This document shows, in pieces, positions 24,782 through 34,779 of a DNA stretch of 64,000 nt. The position numbers were made by a program, and so were the translations under genes. Under the pieces are notes generated by a model. That model was not told the origin of the DNA, did not search any database, and saw nothing but the letters and a program-made list of their open reading frames with translations. Source of the DNA: Acidiferrobacterales bacterium (GTDB lineage Bacteria; Pseudomonadota; Gammaproteobacteria; Acidiferrobacterales; SZUA-150); assembly GCA_947258385.1 (NCBI GenBank), contig CAMYII010000052.1:1-64000 (forward strand), read 5' to 3'. How positions within the stretch are numbered: position 1 is the first letter of the stretch; every line of letters starts with the position of its first letter.

Positions 24782-26221
24782 TCAGTCGTTGCGCAGACTG
24801 CCCACCTTGGCAATCTTCATCGCGTTGGTGCCGCCCATCATGCCGGTGAGGTCGCCCTTGGTGATAATCACCAGGTCGCCGTCGCGTACCGTGCCCCGGC
24901 GGCGTAATTCATCGATAGCCTCCTTGTTCACTTCCGCGTGATCGGAGGTAGTGATCTCGAAGACCACGGGATAGACACCGCGGTAAAGAGTCACCTTTCT
25001 ACGCGTCTCCACCTGGCTCGTCAAGGCATAGATCGGCACCCCGGAACTGATGCGCGACATCCATAAGGGCGTGGCGCCGGACTCGGTCAGGGCGGCGATC
25101 GCCTTCACCTTCAGGTGGTTGGCGGTATACATGGCCGCCATGGCGATGGCCTCATCGGTACGCTCGAACATGACGTCCATCCGGTGCGTGGACTGCGTCA
25201 TCTCACGCGTTTGTTCCGCGACGCGGCACACCCTGTCCATTGCCGCGACCGCGGCCACCGGGTATTTGCCGGCCGCGGTCTCGGCCGAGAGCATGACCGC
25301 GTCGGTGCCGTCGATGACGGCGTTGGCCACATCGGAGACCTCGGCCCGCGTCGGAATCGCTTTTTCAATCATGGATTCCATCATCTGCGTGGCGGTGATC
25401 GTGACCACGTCCATGCTGCGGGCGAGCTTGATAATGCGTTTCTGGGTGGGCGGCACGGCGGCATCGCCGATCTCCACCCCGAGATCACCACGGGCGATCA
25501 TGATTGCGTCCGAGGCCAGGATGATCTCATCGATGCTCTTGACCGCCTCGGCGCGTTCTATCTTGGCAATAATGCCGCCATGCCCGCCGGCCGCGCGCAG
25601 CAATTCCCGCGCCTCGTTCACATCGTCGGCGCTGCGCGGGAACGAAATGGCAACATAATCCGCCTTGATCTCGGCGGCCGTCCTGATGTCCTCGCGGTCC
25701 TTGTCGGTCAGGGCATTGGCCGAGAGCCCGCCGCCCTGCCGGTTGATGCCCTTGTTGTCCGACAACTCGCCGCCGACGACGACACGGCATGTCACCTCGC
25801 TGCCTTCGACCTGATCGACCCACAGCGCAATGCGGCCGTCATCGAGCAGCAAGGTGGAACCGCGCTCGACGTCATCGGGTAACGCCTCGTAGGTCGTACC
25901 CACGCACTCTTCGCTCCCTTCGTCGAGGGGATGATCCACGTCAATGGTGAACTTATCGCCCTCTTGCAGAGTGATTTTCTTGTCCTTGAACCGGCCGATG
26001 CGGATCTTCGGGCCCTGCAGATCCACCAGCACGCCCACCTCGCGGCCGTGCGCTTTGGCGCGATCCCGCGCATCCTCCGCGCGGCGCATGTGCACCTCGG
26101 GCTTGTCGTGGGAGAAGTTCAAGCGCACCACATCGGCGCCGGCATCGATAAGCTTATCGAGCACCTTGGGGTCGTCGGTGGCGGGGCCCAGCGTCGCAAC
26201 AATTTTGGTTCTGCGTAGCAT
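24782..26221 (-). CDS. pyk: Pyruvate kinase
   Basis: The 479-residue product opens LRRTKIVATLGPATDDPKVL and has VDLQGPKIRIGRF, the active-site IIAKIERAEAVKSIDEI and ARGDLGVEIG, then TATQMMESMI. It converts PEP and ADP to pyruvate and ATP. The C-terminal allosteric domain is present. It lies between pgk and fba on the same strand, an arrangement typical of autotrophic gammaproteobacteria. Confidence 0.97.
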   Translation of the reverse strand: MLRRTKIVATLGPATDDPKVLDKLIDAGADVVRLNFSHDKPEVHMRRAEDARDRAKAHGREVGVLVDLQGPKIRIGRFKDKKITLQEGDKFTIDVDHPLDEGSEECVGTTYEALPDDVERGSTLLLDDGRIALWVDQVEGSEVTCRVVVGGELSDNKGINRQGGGLSANALTDKDREDIRTAAEIKADYVAISFPRSADDVNEARELLRAAGGHGGIIAKIERAEAVKSIDEIILASDAIMIARGDLGVEIGDAAVPPTQKRIIKLARSMDVVTITATQMMESMIEKAIPTRAEVSDVANAVIDGTDAVMLSAETAAGKYPVAAVAAMDRVCRVAEQTREMTQSTHRMDVMFERTDEAIAMAAMYTANHLKVKAIAALTESGATPLWMSRISSGVPIYALTSQVETRRKVTLYRGVYPVVFEITTSDHAEVNKEAIDELRRRGTVRDGDLVIITKGDLTGMMGGTNAMKIAKVGSLRND

Positions 26222-26260
26222 AATTTAGGGTTCAAGCACTCATGATCAAGTTGAAAGTCT

Positions 26261-26320
26261 GCAAGTCACAAGAAGTGTGGGTATTACTTGTTGCTTGCCA
26301 CTCGTTACTTGCCACTTATT
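26261..26320. repeat. Heptamer-repeat array C (pgk-pyk gap)
   Basis: The left arm (26261-26276) reads GCAAGTCACAAG. The right arm (26285-26320) reads as successive ACTTGTT-GCTTGCC-ACTCGTT-ACTTGCC-ACTT units. Same degenerate nnCAAGn family as array A. The right arm extends to the pgk stop codon. Confidence 0.7.
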
Positions 26321-27494
26321 TTGCCCGCTGTTCCAGCATCGCGACCGCGGGCAGCTTCTTTCCTTCGAGGAACTCCAGGAATGCGCCGCCACCGGTGGAA
26401 ATATACGAGACCTTGTCGGCGATTCCGTATTTGTCCACCGCCGCCAGTGTGTCGCCGCCGCCAGCGATCGAAAATGCGCTCGACTCGGCGATGGCCACGC
26501 CCATGACCCGGGTGCCCTCGCCGAACTGATCGAATTCGAATACGCCGACCGGTCCGTTCCAAACGATAGTACCGGCCTTCTTGATCAATTTTGCGTAGGC
26601 CTTGGCGGTTTCCGGACCGACGTCAAAGATCATGTCGTCATCGGTCACCTCGGTGACCTTCTTGGTCTCGGCGGCCGCCGACTCGGAAAATTCCTTGCCG
26701 CACACCACATCCGTGGGGACCGGGATCTCACCGCCCTTGGCCTTGGCCGCCCCCATCAGTCGTTTCGCTTCATCGACAAGGTCTTTTTCGTACAGGGATT
26801 TGCCAACGTTGTGGCCGGCCGCCTTGATGAATGTGTTGGCAATACCGCCGCCAACAATGAGCTGATCGACAACTTTTGACAACGAATCCAGCACGGTCAG
26901 CTTGGTCGACACCTTGGAGCCGCCAACGATTGCCATCATCGGCCGTTTCGGATTGTCCAGCGCCTTGCCCAGGGCCTCGAGCTCGGCGGCAAGCAATGGG
27001 CCCGCGCAGGCCACCGGCGCGTACTTAGCCACTCCGTGGGTGGAGGCCTGAGCGCGATGGGCGGTACCGAAGGCATCCATGACATAAATATCACACAGCG
27101 CCGCCATCTGCCTGGCGAGTGCCTCGTCGTCCTTTCCCTCGCCCTTGTTGAAGCGCACATTCTCGCACATGACGACATCACCGTCGTTCATGTCGCCGAC
27201 CCCGTCGAGCCAGTCCCGCACCAGCGTGACCTTTTTTCCCAACAGTGAGGATAAATGTTCGGCCACCGGCCACAGCGAATACTGCTCGTCATACTCACCT
27301 TCGGTGGGACGGCCGAGGTGCGACATCAGCATCAGCTTGGCGCCGGCCTTGACGGCGTGCTCGATGGTCGGAAGCGACGCCCGGATACGCGTATCGCTGG
27401 CAACCTTGCCGTCCTTGATCGGGACATTCAGATCCTCGCGGATCAGCAGCCGTTTCCCGGCGAGATCCAGATCGGTCATTTTGATTACGGACAT
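26316..27494 (-). CDS. pgk: Phosphoglycerate kinase
   Basis: The 392-residue product has the family blocks [56 protein letters not shown] and the C-terminal [13 protein letters not shown]. It phosphorylates 3-phosphoglycerate in the Calvin cycle direction. It sits between gap and pyk with heptamer repeats in both gaps. Confidence 0.97.
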   Translation of the reverse strand: MSVIKMTDLDLAGKRLLIREDLNVPIKDGKVASDTRIRASLPTIEHAVKAGAKLMLMSHLGRPTEGEYDEQYSLWPVAEHLSSLLGKKVTLVRDWLDGVGDMNDGDVVMCENVRFNKGEGKDDEALARQMAALCDIYVMDAFGTAHRAQASTHGVAKYAPVACAGPLLAAELEALGKALDNPKRPMMAIVGGSKVSTKLTVLDSLSKVVDQLIVGGGIANTFIKAAGHNVGKSLYEKDLVDEAKRLMGAAKAKGGEIPVPTDVVCGKEFSESAAAETKKVTEVTDDDMIFDVGPETAKAYAKLIKKAGTIVWNGPVGVFEFDQFGEGTRVMGVAIAESSAFSIAGGGDTLAAVDKYGIADKVSYISTGGGAFLEFLEGKKLPAVAMLEQRAK

Positions 27495-27556
27495 CTAACG
27501 CTCCATAACTGTATTAAAGTATTTAGCCAACATCGATGACCCGGCTTTTTGTGATT

Positions 27557-27630
27557 GAGTAGCAAGTGACAAGCAGCAAGTGACAAGTAAAACTTGCCAC
27601 CCGCCCACCCTCTTTTAACTTGCTACTTAT
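27557..27630. repeat. Heptamer-repeat array D (gap-pgk gap)
   Basis: The left arm (27557-27590) reads AGCAAGT-GACAAGC-AGCAAGT-GACAAGT. The right arm (27591-27630) carries AACTTGCCAC and AACTTGCTACTT. It is the most regular of the GACAAGT-type arrays and again touches a stop codon (gap). Confidence 0.75.
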
Positions 27631-28640
27631 TTCGCATTCATCAGCGCAACGGTGGTATCGAGCATCCGGTTGGAGAAGCCCCACTCGTTGTCGTACCACG
27701 AACACACCTTGACGAGCTTGCCGTCAATCACGCGCGCCAGGCCCGCATCATAGGTCGAGGATACGGTGGTGTGATTGAAGTCTATCGACACCAGCGGCTC
27801 ATCGTTATAGGCCAAAATGCCCTTCAGCGCGCCCTCCGCTGCACCCTTGACGATTTTATTGACCTCGTCAACGCTGGTTTCCTTCGCCGCTTCGAATGTC
27901 AGATCAACCACCGAGACATTGATGGTGGGTACGCGAATGGCAAAACCATCGAGCTTGCCGTTGAGCTCCGGCAGCACCAGCCCGACAGCGGCGGCCGCGC
28001 CGGTCTTGGTGGGAATCATCGACTGCGTGGCGGAGCGCGCACGACGCAGGTCTGAATGGTATACGTCGGTCAGGACCTGGTCGTTGGTGTAAGAGTGAAC
28101 CGTGGTCATCAGACCGCGCACCAAACCGATTTTTTCATGCAGCGGCTTGACCATGGGCGCCAAACAATTGGTCGTACACGAGGCATTGGAGATGACCGTG
28201 TCAGATGCCTTCAGCGTATCGTGGTTGACGCCGTAGACTATGGTCGCATCCACATCCTTGCCGCCGGGCGCGGAGATCACGACCTTCTTGGCGCCGGCGC
28301 TTAAGTGAGCCGAGGCCTTCTCCTTGGTGGTGAACAGCCCGGTGCACTCCATTACGACATCGACACCCATGTTACCCCAAGGCAGCTTCGAGGGATCACG
28401 CTCGGCGACGACCTTGATCTTGTCGCCATTCACAACCATGTTTTCGCCATCAACCTGGACGGTGCCGTTAAACCTGCCGTGCACCGTGTCATAACGGGTC
28501 AAATGGACATTGGTGTTGGCATCACCGAGGTCATTGATTGCCACAATCTGGATCTCTTTGGTGCGGCCGGCCTCGTACAGGGCGCGCAGGACATTACGGC
28601 CGATGCGGCCGTAACCATTGATTGCAACTTTAATCGCCAT
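27627..28640 (-). CDS. gap: Glyceraldehyde-3-phosphate dehydrogenase, type I
   Basis: The 337-residue product has [18 protein letters not shown] (NAD(P)-binding), the catalytic [13 protein letters not shown] with Cys, HSYTNDQ, and [16 protein letters not shown] versus NADP preference cannot be settled by eye. It reduces 1,3-bisphosphoglycerate in the Calvin cycle and is placed between tkt and pgk. Confidence 0.97.
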   Translation of the reverse strand: MAIKVAINGYGRIGRNVLRALYEAGRTKEIQIVAINDLGDANTNVHLTRYDTVHGRFNGTVQVDGENMVVNGDKIKVVAERDPSKLPWGNMGVDVVMECTGLFTTKEKASAHLSAGAKKVVISAPGGKDVDATIVYGVNHDTLKASDTVISNASCTTNCLAPMVKPLHEKIGLVRGLMTTVHSYTNDQVLTDVYHSDLRRARSATQSMIPTKTGAAAAVGLVLPELNGKLDGFAIRVPTINVSVVDLTFEAAKETSVDEVNKIVKGAAEGALKGILAYNDEPLVSIDFNHTTVSSTYDAGLARVIDGKLVKVCSWYDNEWGFSNRMLDTTVALMNAK

Positions 28641-28796
28641 TCTGATCTCTCCCGAAGTTACTATTGGAAATGAAAATAAAATCTGTCCTTTGATGAAAAA
28701 ACACGCCGCGCATTCCCGCCCATTTAGCGGAAGGCGCAGCGGTGCGACACGGTTAGGTTAAGACTTCCCAACTGTCTTTAGTGTGCTTCTGATGAT

Positions 28797-30818
28797 TTAC
28801 TTGAGTACCGCCTGAACAGTCTTAGCAACGTTATCGGCGGTAAAGCCGAACTGCTTGAACAGCTCGCCGGCAGGCGCCGACTCCCCAAAGCGGTTGATAC
28901 CAACGACCGCCCCGTCCAAACCGACGTATTTCAGCCACAAGTCTGTAACACCCGCCTCGACCGCCACACGCGCGGTGACCGCCGCCGGCAGAACTGACTC
29001 GCGATAGGCCTCATCCTGGGCGTCGAACACATCGGTCGAGGGCATGGACACGACTCGCACCTTCTTGCCTTTCGCGGCGAGTTGCTCGGCGGCCTCGACC
29101 GCCAGGGCAACCTCTGACCCCGTGGCCATGATAATGGCATCGGGCTGGCCGTCGCAGTCGCGCAGGATATACCCGCCGCGCGCGATGTCCGCAATCTGCT
29201 GATCGCTTCGATTCTGATGCGGCAACCCCTGGCGCGTTAAGATAAGCGACGTCGGACCGTCCGCGCGCTCAATGGCGGACTTCCATGCAACCGCTGTCTC
29301 CACCGTGTCGCACGGACGCCACACGAACATATGGGGAATGATGCGCAGCGAAGTGACGTGCTCGATCGGCTGATGGGTCGGGCCGTCTTCGCCCAGACCA
29401 ATCGAATCGTGGGTGTAGACAAAGATGGAGCGCGCCTTCATCAACGCCGCCATGCGCACGGCGTTGCGGGCGTAATCCGAGAACACCAGGAAGGTGCCGC
29501 CATAGGGGATGAATCCCCCGTGCAGGGCGATACCGTTCATGATGGCGGACATGCCGAATTCCCGCACACCGTAATGCAGATAATTGCCTTCGCTGTCGGT
29601 GTTGGTCAGCGCACGGGAACCCTTCCAGTTCGTGTTATTGGAGCCGGTCAAGTCAGCGGAGCCGCCCAGCATCTCCGGCAACAACGGCCCGTAACCGTCC
29701 AGCGCAATCTGCGAGGCCTTGCGGGTGGCCACCTTTTCACCCTTGGCCGCGAGCGATTTGATAAACGCCTCCGACTGCTTGGCCCAATCCGCGGGCAGCC
29801 TGCCGCTGATGCGGCGTTCGAACTCGGCCGCGAGGTCCGGGTGGGCCTTTTTGTAGCTTGCGAATTTGTCGTTCCAGCCCTTCTCAAGCTCCGCGCCCTT
29901 CTTGCGCGCGTCCCAACCGGCATAGATCTCCGCCGGCACGTCAAACGGCGCATGCTTCCAGCCCAGGTTCTCGCGGGTGGCGGCGATCTCGTCCTCACCC
30001 AGCGGGGCGCCGTGACAATCATGGCTGCCGCACAGATTGGGGGCGCCGTAGCCGATGACGGTCTTGCAGCAAATCAGTGACGGCTTGTCGTTCACCGAGC
30101 GGGCTTCCTTGATCGCTTTCTTGATGGCTTCTGGATCGTGACCGTCCACACCGCTGACCACATGCCAGCCGTAGCCCTTGAAACGCATGGGCGTGTCATC
30201 GGTGAACCAGCCCTCCACGTGCCCGTCGATGGAGATGCCGTTGTCGTCATAGAAGGCGATCAATTTGGCGAGCCCAAAGGTCCCGGCCAGGGAACAGGCC
30301 TCATGAGACACGCCCTCCATGAGACAACCGTCACCCAGAAATGTATACGTATAATGATCGACAATATGGTGGCCGTCCCGGTTGAACTGACCTGCCAGGA
30401 CCTTCTCGGCGAGGGCCATACCGACCGCATTGGTGACTCCCTGTCCCAGCGGTCCGGTCGTGGTCTCCACGCCTGGCGTATAACCATACTCCGGGTGCCC
30501 CGGGGTCCTGGAATGCAGCTGGCGGAAATTCTTGATGTCGTCCATGGACAAGTCATAACCGGCGAGGTGCAGCAGCGAGTAGACCAGCATGGAACCGTGT
30601 CCGTTGGACAGCACAAAACGGTCGCGGTCTGCCCATTTGGTGTTGGCCGGATTGTGCTTGAGAAAATCGTTCCATAAGACTTCGGCGATATCCGCCATGC
30701 CCATGGGCGCGCCCGGGTGGCCCGAGTTGGCCTTTTGCACCGCGTCCATGCTCAGCGCACGGATGGCATTGGCAAGGTCTTTGCGGGAGGGCACTGCGTC
30801 TTCGGGTTTCGCTGACAT
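28797..30818 (-). CDS. tkt: Transketolase
   Basis: The 673-residue thiamine-diphosphate enzyme has [41 protein letters not shown] with the TPP motif [19 protein letters not shown]-like [17 protein letters not shown], and [17 protein letters not shown]. It swaps two-carbon units in RuBP regeneration. GAGGAT precedes the ATG at 30818; an upstream ATG (30845) gives a nine-residue extension. First gene of the tkt-gap-pgk-pyk-fba row. Confidence 0.96.
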   Translation of the reverse strand: MSAKPEDAVPSRKDLANAIRALSMDAVQKANSGHPGAPMGMADIAEVLWNDFLKHNPANTKWADRDRFVLSNGHGSMLVYSLLHLAGYDLSMDDIKNFRQLHSRTPGHPEYGYTPGVETTTGPLGQGVTNAVGMALAEKVLAGQFNRDGHHIVDHYTYTFLGDGCLMEGVSHEACSLAGTFGLAKLIAFYDDNGISIDGHVEGWFTDDTPMRFKGYGWHVVSGVDGHDPEAIKKAIKEARSVNDKPSLICCKTVIGYGAPNLCGSHDCHGAPLGEDEIAATRENLGWKHAPFDVPAEIYAGWDARKKGAELEKGWNDKFASYKKAHPDLAAEFERRISGRLPADWAKQSEAFIKSLAAKGEKVATRKASQIALDGYGPLLPEMLGGSADLTGSNNTNWKGSRALTNTDSEGNYLHYGVREFGMSAIMNGIALHGGFIPYGGTFLVFSDYARNAVRMAALMKARSIFVYTHDSIGLGEDGPTHQPIEHVTSLRIIPHMFVWRPCDTVETAVAWKSAIERADGPTSLILTRQGLPHQNRSDQQIADIARGGYILRDCDGQPDAIIMATGSEVALAVEAAEQLAAKGKKVRVVSMPSTDVFDAQDEAYRESVLPAAVTARVAVEAGVTDLWLKYVGLDGAVVGINRFGESAPAGELFKQFGFTADNVAKTVQAVLK

Positions 30819-31272
30819 AACCATATCCTCGTCAAAATTTAGCAATCTGTCTCGTCAAAACCGCCTCGGTACCCGGCATGGACCAGGCTCGTCGTACGTG
30901 CGCGCTTTGACGGTAGTAAACAACCGGATGTCTGTCGCTCCCTGACCCATGATCATGCGGATTGGCAGCTCACAGGGTTTCCAGCGGGGCACTCGTGCTC
31001 TCAACAACCATTTCACCGGCTGCAAAAAGGGCCGTGTATGCTAATGCTTTATGCTTAATAAATAAAGAAATTCAACACCTGCGGCCCCCCGTGACCAAAG
31101 GCATGGACCCTGAGACAGGCGCGTATTCTCCCTCACGAACCGGATTTCGGCAACTGCTGTGCGTTCTTTAATAGATTTCCAGGGCTTCCGCCACCGGGTA
31201 ATAAAATATTCTTAGTGAGGCATAAGTCATGTGCCCTGTCTCACACGATGATACCGCGCGTTCCGGGAAACG
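30819..31272. other. Gene-free stretch upstream of tkt
   Basis: About 450 bp without a supported gene. It must contain the tkt promoter and the 3' end of the next leftward transcript. Two copies of TTTTGACGAG (minus strand) occur within 30 bp just upstream of the tkt start; no other structure stands out. Confidence 0.45.
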
Positions 31273-32067
31273 TTAACCGCCGAGCCACGCTCGCCAGTCG
31301 GCCAACAGCCGCGTATCCTGGGCGGCCATAACGGAACGATCGCCCAGCTCCGGGGCGATAAGCGGCTCCCCGGACAAGGTTACGGCATGGCCGCCCGCCT
31401 CGCTCAGGATCAAATAGCCCGCCGCGTAATCCCATAGCTTCTGCCTGCCGTGAACGTAGAGCTGATAACGCCCCGCCGCCAACCAGCACCATTCCAGTGC
31501 TGTGGAGCCGAAGTTGCGTTGTGATCGAAAGGGCGGGGCTTGGCCCAGGCGAGCCCCGAGAGCGGCTGGCAGACGTTTGAAGTCGACAACCGCGATGCTG
31601 GCGGATAGCGTCGTCGCCGACGGTTGGAGCGTAAGCCGGCTGCCGTTAAGCCAGGCGCCCTTTGCTTTCAATGCCGTGAAACACTCCCCTCTCACCGGGT
31701 CGTAGACCAATCCGAGCACCGGCTGCCCGTGCTGCAGCAGGGCAAGCGAAACCGCAAAGAACGGGAGCCCGGTGATGAAATTGCTGGTCCCGTCGAGCGG
31801 GTCCAGACACCAGAGCCCCTCGCCGGCGGCGGACAGCAATTGCCGCTGCTGCCCGGCAGTCATTTCCTCACCGAGAAACGCGTACCCGGGCCATGTCGCA
31901 GCGAGCGCCCGCTGCAGGTGGCGTTGCATGGCAGTATCGGCCTCCGAAACGAGACTGCCATCCGATTTGTCGCGATAAGCGGTCTGGGCAAAACGGGGGC
32001 ACAACTCGTCCTGTGCAGCCTTGATTACAATCTTAGATAATTCGTCGCTATCCGGTAGCTGAGCCAT
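31273..32067 (-). CDS. Inositol monophosphatase family protein (CysQ/SuhB-like)
   Basis: The 264-residue product has the Mg-dependent phosphatase motifs: GEE (FLGEEMTAG), the metal-site WCLDPLDGTSNFITGLP, and the late LWDYAAGYLILSEAGG. Members hydrolyse inositol phosphate, PAP/PAPS (CysQ) or fructose-1,6-bisphosphate. In this autotroph a role in PAP turnover or as an FBPase-like enzyme is possible but not shown. The ATG at 32067 is chosen because residues upstream lack similarity. Confidence 0.88.
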   Translation of the reverse strand: MAQLPDSDELSKIVIKAAQDELCPRFAQTAYRDKSDGSLVSEADTAMQRHLQRALAATWPGYAFLGEEMTAGQQRQLLSAAGEGLWCLDPLDGTSNFITGLPFFAVSLALLQHGQPVLGLVYDPVRGECFTALKAKGAWLNGSRLTLQPSATTLSASIAVVDFKRLPAALGARLGQAPPFRSQRNFGSTALEWCWLAAGRYQLYVHGRQKLWDYAAGYLILSEAGGHAVTLSGEPLIAPELGDRSVMAAQDTRLLADWRAWLGG

Positions 32068-32391
32068 ATTTGTCCACCGCCTCCTGTGCCAAATGCCAAC
32101 AATCACCCCGTCTCCCGCACCCGAGCCGGCGCGCAGCCAACCGTGCGCCTCCGGCGCCCCACCCGTCTATTCCTAGTGTTGTCGCTGAATGCGTCCTGCA
32201 AATAGACCCTGATCGTGCAGGATGCTAACAAAACCCGAGCAAGGGTTTAAGCAGATGCACCCGGCTACCCTAAGGCCCGCCTCCTTGCTATGTTTATCAA
32301 TAGGTATTGAACGCATGGCTGCGGGTCATCCGATCCGTCGCCGACACGTCTGATGGCTGACTCGAATACAAAAAAACGTACAAACTCGTCA
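32068..32391. other. Gene-free divergent gap
   Basis: About 320 bp between two divergent genes. It has a short hairpin AACCC-gagcaa-GGGTT (near 32236-32251) and a motif on the minus strand reminiscent of one half of a GEMM riboswitch (see rejected items). No gene is supported. Confidence 0.4.
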
Positions 32392-33270
32392 ATGGCCCGG
32401 TTCCGCCCACGACGGTCGATCGTGAGCGCGAGGCTATTTCTGGGACGGTTTTTACCACTTCTACGGTTTTTACCACTTCTATTGTGCGTTTTTCATTGGC
32501 CAGCGATCGCGGCCAGTCCCAGTGCAACACAGCTGACATTAGCTGTCCAGCCGATCCTGGACATGGAGAGCACGAAAAAAGATTTCCTACCACTGGCCGA
32601 CTATCTCGGCCGTGTAACGGGCAAACGGGTCGTAATCCACGCCCTGCCAAATTTCCTCTCATACTGGAATGCTGTTCGCAAGCCCAACAGTTATGACCTC
32701 ATTTTCGATGATGCGCACTTTACTGATTACCGGGCAACAAAGCTCGGCTATGACGTGCTCGCCAAGGTACCAGGCTACATCAGCTATAGCCTCATCGTTG
32801 CACAGGACAGCCCGATAACGGATCCACACGAACTGGTCGGTAAACGCATCGCCACCATGGGTGCGCCAAGCATGGGCGCCATGCGCCTTCAGTCCCTGTA
32901 TCCCAATCCCCTGCGCCAGCCCAACGTCGTGGAGACCGGCAGCCCGGACAAAGCCCTGGCGCTGCTGCTCGGCAAGAAAAGGGTACGTGCAGCCATCCTG
33001 CCGACACCCTATGTCAGCAGCAGAAGGAATCACGGAGACAAATTCAGGGTGCTGATCTCCACTGAACCCATCCCCCACATGGCGATTTCGGCGGCGCCCT
33101 CCGTAGACCCCCTCATTCGTACCGCCATCCGCAATGCGCTGATCAACGCCAACAGCACGCCCGCGGGGGAACGCATGCTTGAGGAACTTGGTCTTGCAAG
33201 ACTCGAACCGGCGGATACGACGGTCTACCGGGGCCAGGCGCGTATACTCGAGAAGTATTGGGGATATTAA
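32392..33270 (+). CDS. PhnD-like phosphate/phosphonate-type periplasmic binding protein
   Basis: The 292-residue product has a hydrophobic signal (RFLPLLRFLPLLLCVF) ending in AIAASPS, followed by a PBP type 2 fold with the PhnD-family blocks: LTLAVQPILDMESTKKDFLPL, YDLIFDDAHFTDYRA, SYSLIVAQDSPI, LVGKRIATMGAPSMGAM. There are no permease or ATPase genes nearby, so it may act as a sensor-type binding protein or serve a distant transporter. The signal contains a perfect 18-bp tandem duplication. The start at 32392 is chosen over 32353. Confidence 0.8.
   Translation: MARFRPRRSIVSARLFLGRFLPLLRFLPLLLCVFHWPAIAASPSATQLTLAVQPILDMESTKKDFLPLADYLGRVTGKRVVIHALPNFLSYWNAVRKPNSYDLIFDDAHFTDYRATKLGYDVLAKVPGYISYSLIVAQDSPITDPHELVGKRIATMGAPSMGAMRLQSLYPNPLRQPNVVETGSPDKALALLLGKKRVRAAILPTPYVSSRRNHGDKFRVLISTEPIPHMAISAAPSVDPLIRTAIRNALINANSTPAGERMLEELGLARLEPADTTVYRGQARILEKYWGY
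32446..32481 (+). repeat. 18-bp tandem duplication in the signal-peptide region
   Basis: cggtttttaccacttcta occurs at 32446-32463 and again at 32464-32481. It repeats RFLPLL in frame and lengthens the hydrophobic core of the signal. Confidence 0.9.
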
Positions 33271-33277
33271 AAAAAAG

Positions 33278-33416
33278 CAGATACAAGGTCCAAGAGGCAA
33301 GATACAAGTTAAAAATGCGCAATCAGATATTGCATCATCATGTTTTTGTATCTTGTATCTTGTATCTTGTATCTTGTATCTTGTATCTTGTATCTTGTAT
33401 CTTGTATCTTGTATCT
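33278..33416 (+). repeat. Heptamer-repeat array E upstream of bioA
   Basis: The left arm (33278-33310) reads AGATACAAG, GTCCAAG, AGGCAAG, ATACAAG. The right arm is ten perfect tandem copies of TTGTATC (33346-33415). The arms are complementary and could form a long hairpin. The array ends 9 bp before the bioA ATG. Confidence 0.95.
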
Positions 33417-33424
33417 TCCCATTT

Positions 33425-34771
33425 ATGGACAACAAATCCCTGGTCCAACGTGATCTTGGCGTCGTGTGGCACCCCTGCACGCAGATGAAGGATCACGAGT
33501 CCTTGCCTCTTATACCGATTCGCCGCGGGCAGGGCGTATGGCTGGAAGACTACGACGGCCATCGTTACATCGATGCGATCAGCTCCTGGTGGGTCAATCT
33601 CTTTGGGCACGCCAATCCGCGAATTACCCGAGCGGTCCAGCAACAGGCGCAGGAGCTTGAGCATGTCTTACTGGCGGGATTTACCCACGAGCCGGTCGTA
33701 CGATTGTCGGAAAGACTGGTCAGGCTGGCGCCGCACGGGCTGACACGCTGCCTCTACGCCGACAGTGGTTCATCGGCTGTGGAGATCTCACTCAAGATGA
33801 GTTTTCATTACTGGCAGAACATGGGGCATCACGATAAAACTCGCTTCATCAATCTAAGCAATAGCTATCATGGCGAAACCCTCGGCGCACTTTCGGTGGG
33901 GGATGTGGCCTTATATAAAAGCACATATAAACCGCTGTTGTTCGAGCCAATATCAGTCCCATCACCGGACTGCTATGACAGGGAAGCCGGTGAGACATGT
34001 GCGCAATATTCCACGCGCATGTTCGAATTGATGGACCAGACGCTGGCAAGATATGCCGATGAAACCTGTGCCGTCATTATTGAGCCCCTGGTGCAATGTG
34101 CGGGTCACATGCGTATGTATGATCCTGCCTACTTATCCCTGCTCAGAGGCGCATGCGATCAATATGGCGTACATCTGATTGCCGATGAGATTGCCGTTGG
34201 TTTTGGCCGGACCGGCACGATGTTTGCCTGCGAACAGGCAAGCATTACACCCGATTTCCTTTGCCTCGGCAAAGGACTCACAGGCGGGTATCTGCCCCTG
34301 TCCACGGTACTGACCACTGACGATATCTACCAGGCCTTCTACGATGATTACGTTACGCTTAAGGGCTTTATGCATTCACACAGCTACACCGGCAATCCGC
34401 TCGGCTGCGCGGCGGCATTGGTAACGCTGGATATTTTCGATCAAGATAAGGTGATCGAGGATAACAAGAAACTGGCCGCGCACATGGCCTATGCATGTGC
34501 GGAGCTGAGCGAGCACCCCCATGTCGCCGAGGTCCGGCAAAGTGGCATGATCCTGGCGATAGAAATGGTAAAGGATAAGCGGAGTCGAGAACCCTACCCC
34601 TGGCAGGAACGACGGGGGCTGCGGGTATACCAGCACGGCCTGAACAACGGCGTGCTGCTCAGACCCTTAGGAAACGTCGTCTACTTCATGCCGCCGTATG
34701 TAATTAACGAGAATGAGATTGACCAGATGGTGAGGGTTGCTCACGAGGGTATCAACATCGCAACCGCGTAA
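33425..34771 (+). CDS. bioA: Adenosylmethionine-8-amino-7-oxononanoate aminotransferase
   Basis: The 448-residue PLP enzyme of biotin synthesis has VWHPCTQMKDHESLPLIPI, GVWLEDYDGHRYIDAISSWWVNLFGH, the LIADEIAVGFGRTG region and the PLP-lysine in LCLGKGLTGGYLPLSTVL. Length is usual. The ATG at 33425 is placed from family alignment; there is no ribosome-binding site because the ten TTGTATC repeats run up to it, and the frame is open through the repeats. No other bio genes are in the window. It converges with the CheW-like gene 8 bp downstream. Confidence 0.93.
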   Translation: MDNKSLVQRDLGVVWHPCTQMKDHESLPLIPIRRGQGVWLEDYDGHRYIDAISSWWVNLFGHANPRITRAVQQQAQELEHVLLAGFTHEPVVRLSERLVRLAPHGLTRCLYADSGSSAVEISLKMSFHYWQNMGHHDKTRFINLSNSYHGETLGALSVGDVALYKSTYKPLLFEPISVPSPDCYDREAGETCAQYSTRMFELMDQTLARYADETCAVIIEPLVQCAGHMRMYDPAYLSLLRGACDQYGVHLIADEIAVGFGRTGTMFACEQASITPDFLCLGKGLTGGYLPLSTVLTTDDIYQAFYDDYVTLKGFMHSHSYTGNPLGCAAALVTLDIFDQDKVIEDNKKLAAHMAYACAELSEHPHVAEVRQSGMILAIEMVKDKRSREPYPWQERRGLRVYQHGLNNGVLLRPLGNVVYFMPPYVINENEIDQMVRVAHEGINIATA

Positions 34772-34779
34772 CACAACCC

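Noticed and set aside
32230-32345. Minus-strand motif GGGCCTTA-GGGTAGCCGGGTG, similar to the 3' half of a GEMM-I (c-di-GMP) riboswitch
   Set aside because: The 5' half (AGGGCAAACC with GAAA tetraloop) is missing and the downstream gene is not a typical target. A covariance search would be needed to revive it.
33179-33424. In-frame extension of bioA through the heptamer repeats (CILYLVS repeats)
   Set aside because: A protein repeat produced by a 7-bp DNA repeat in an open frame; aminotransferase similarity starts at the ATG at 33425.
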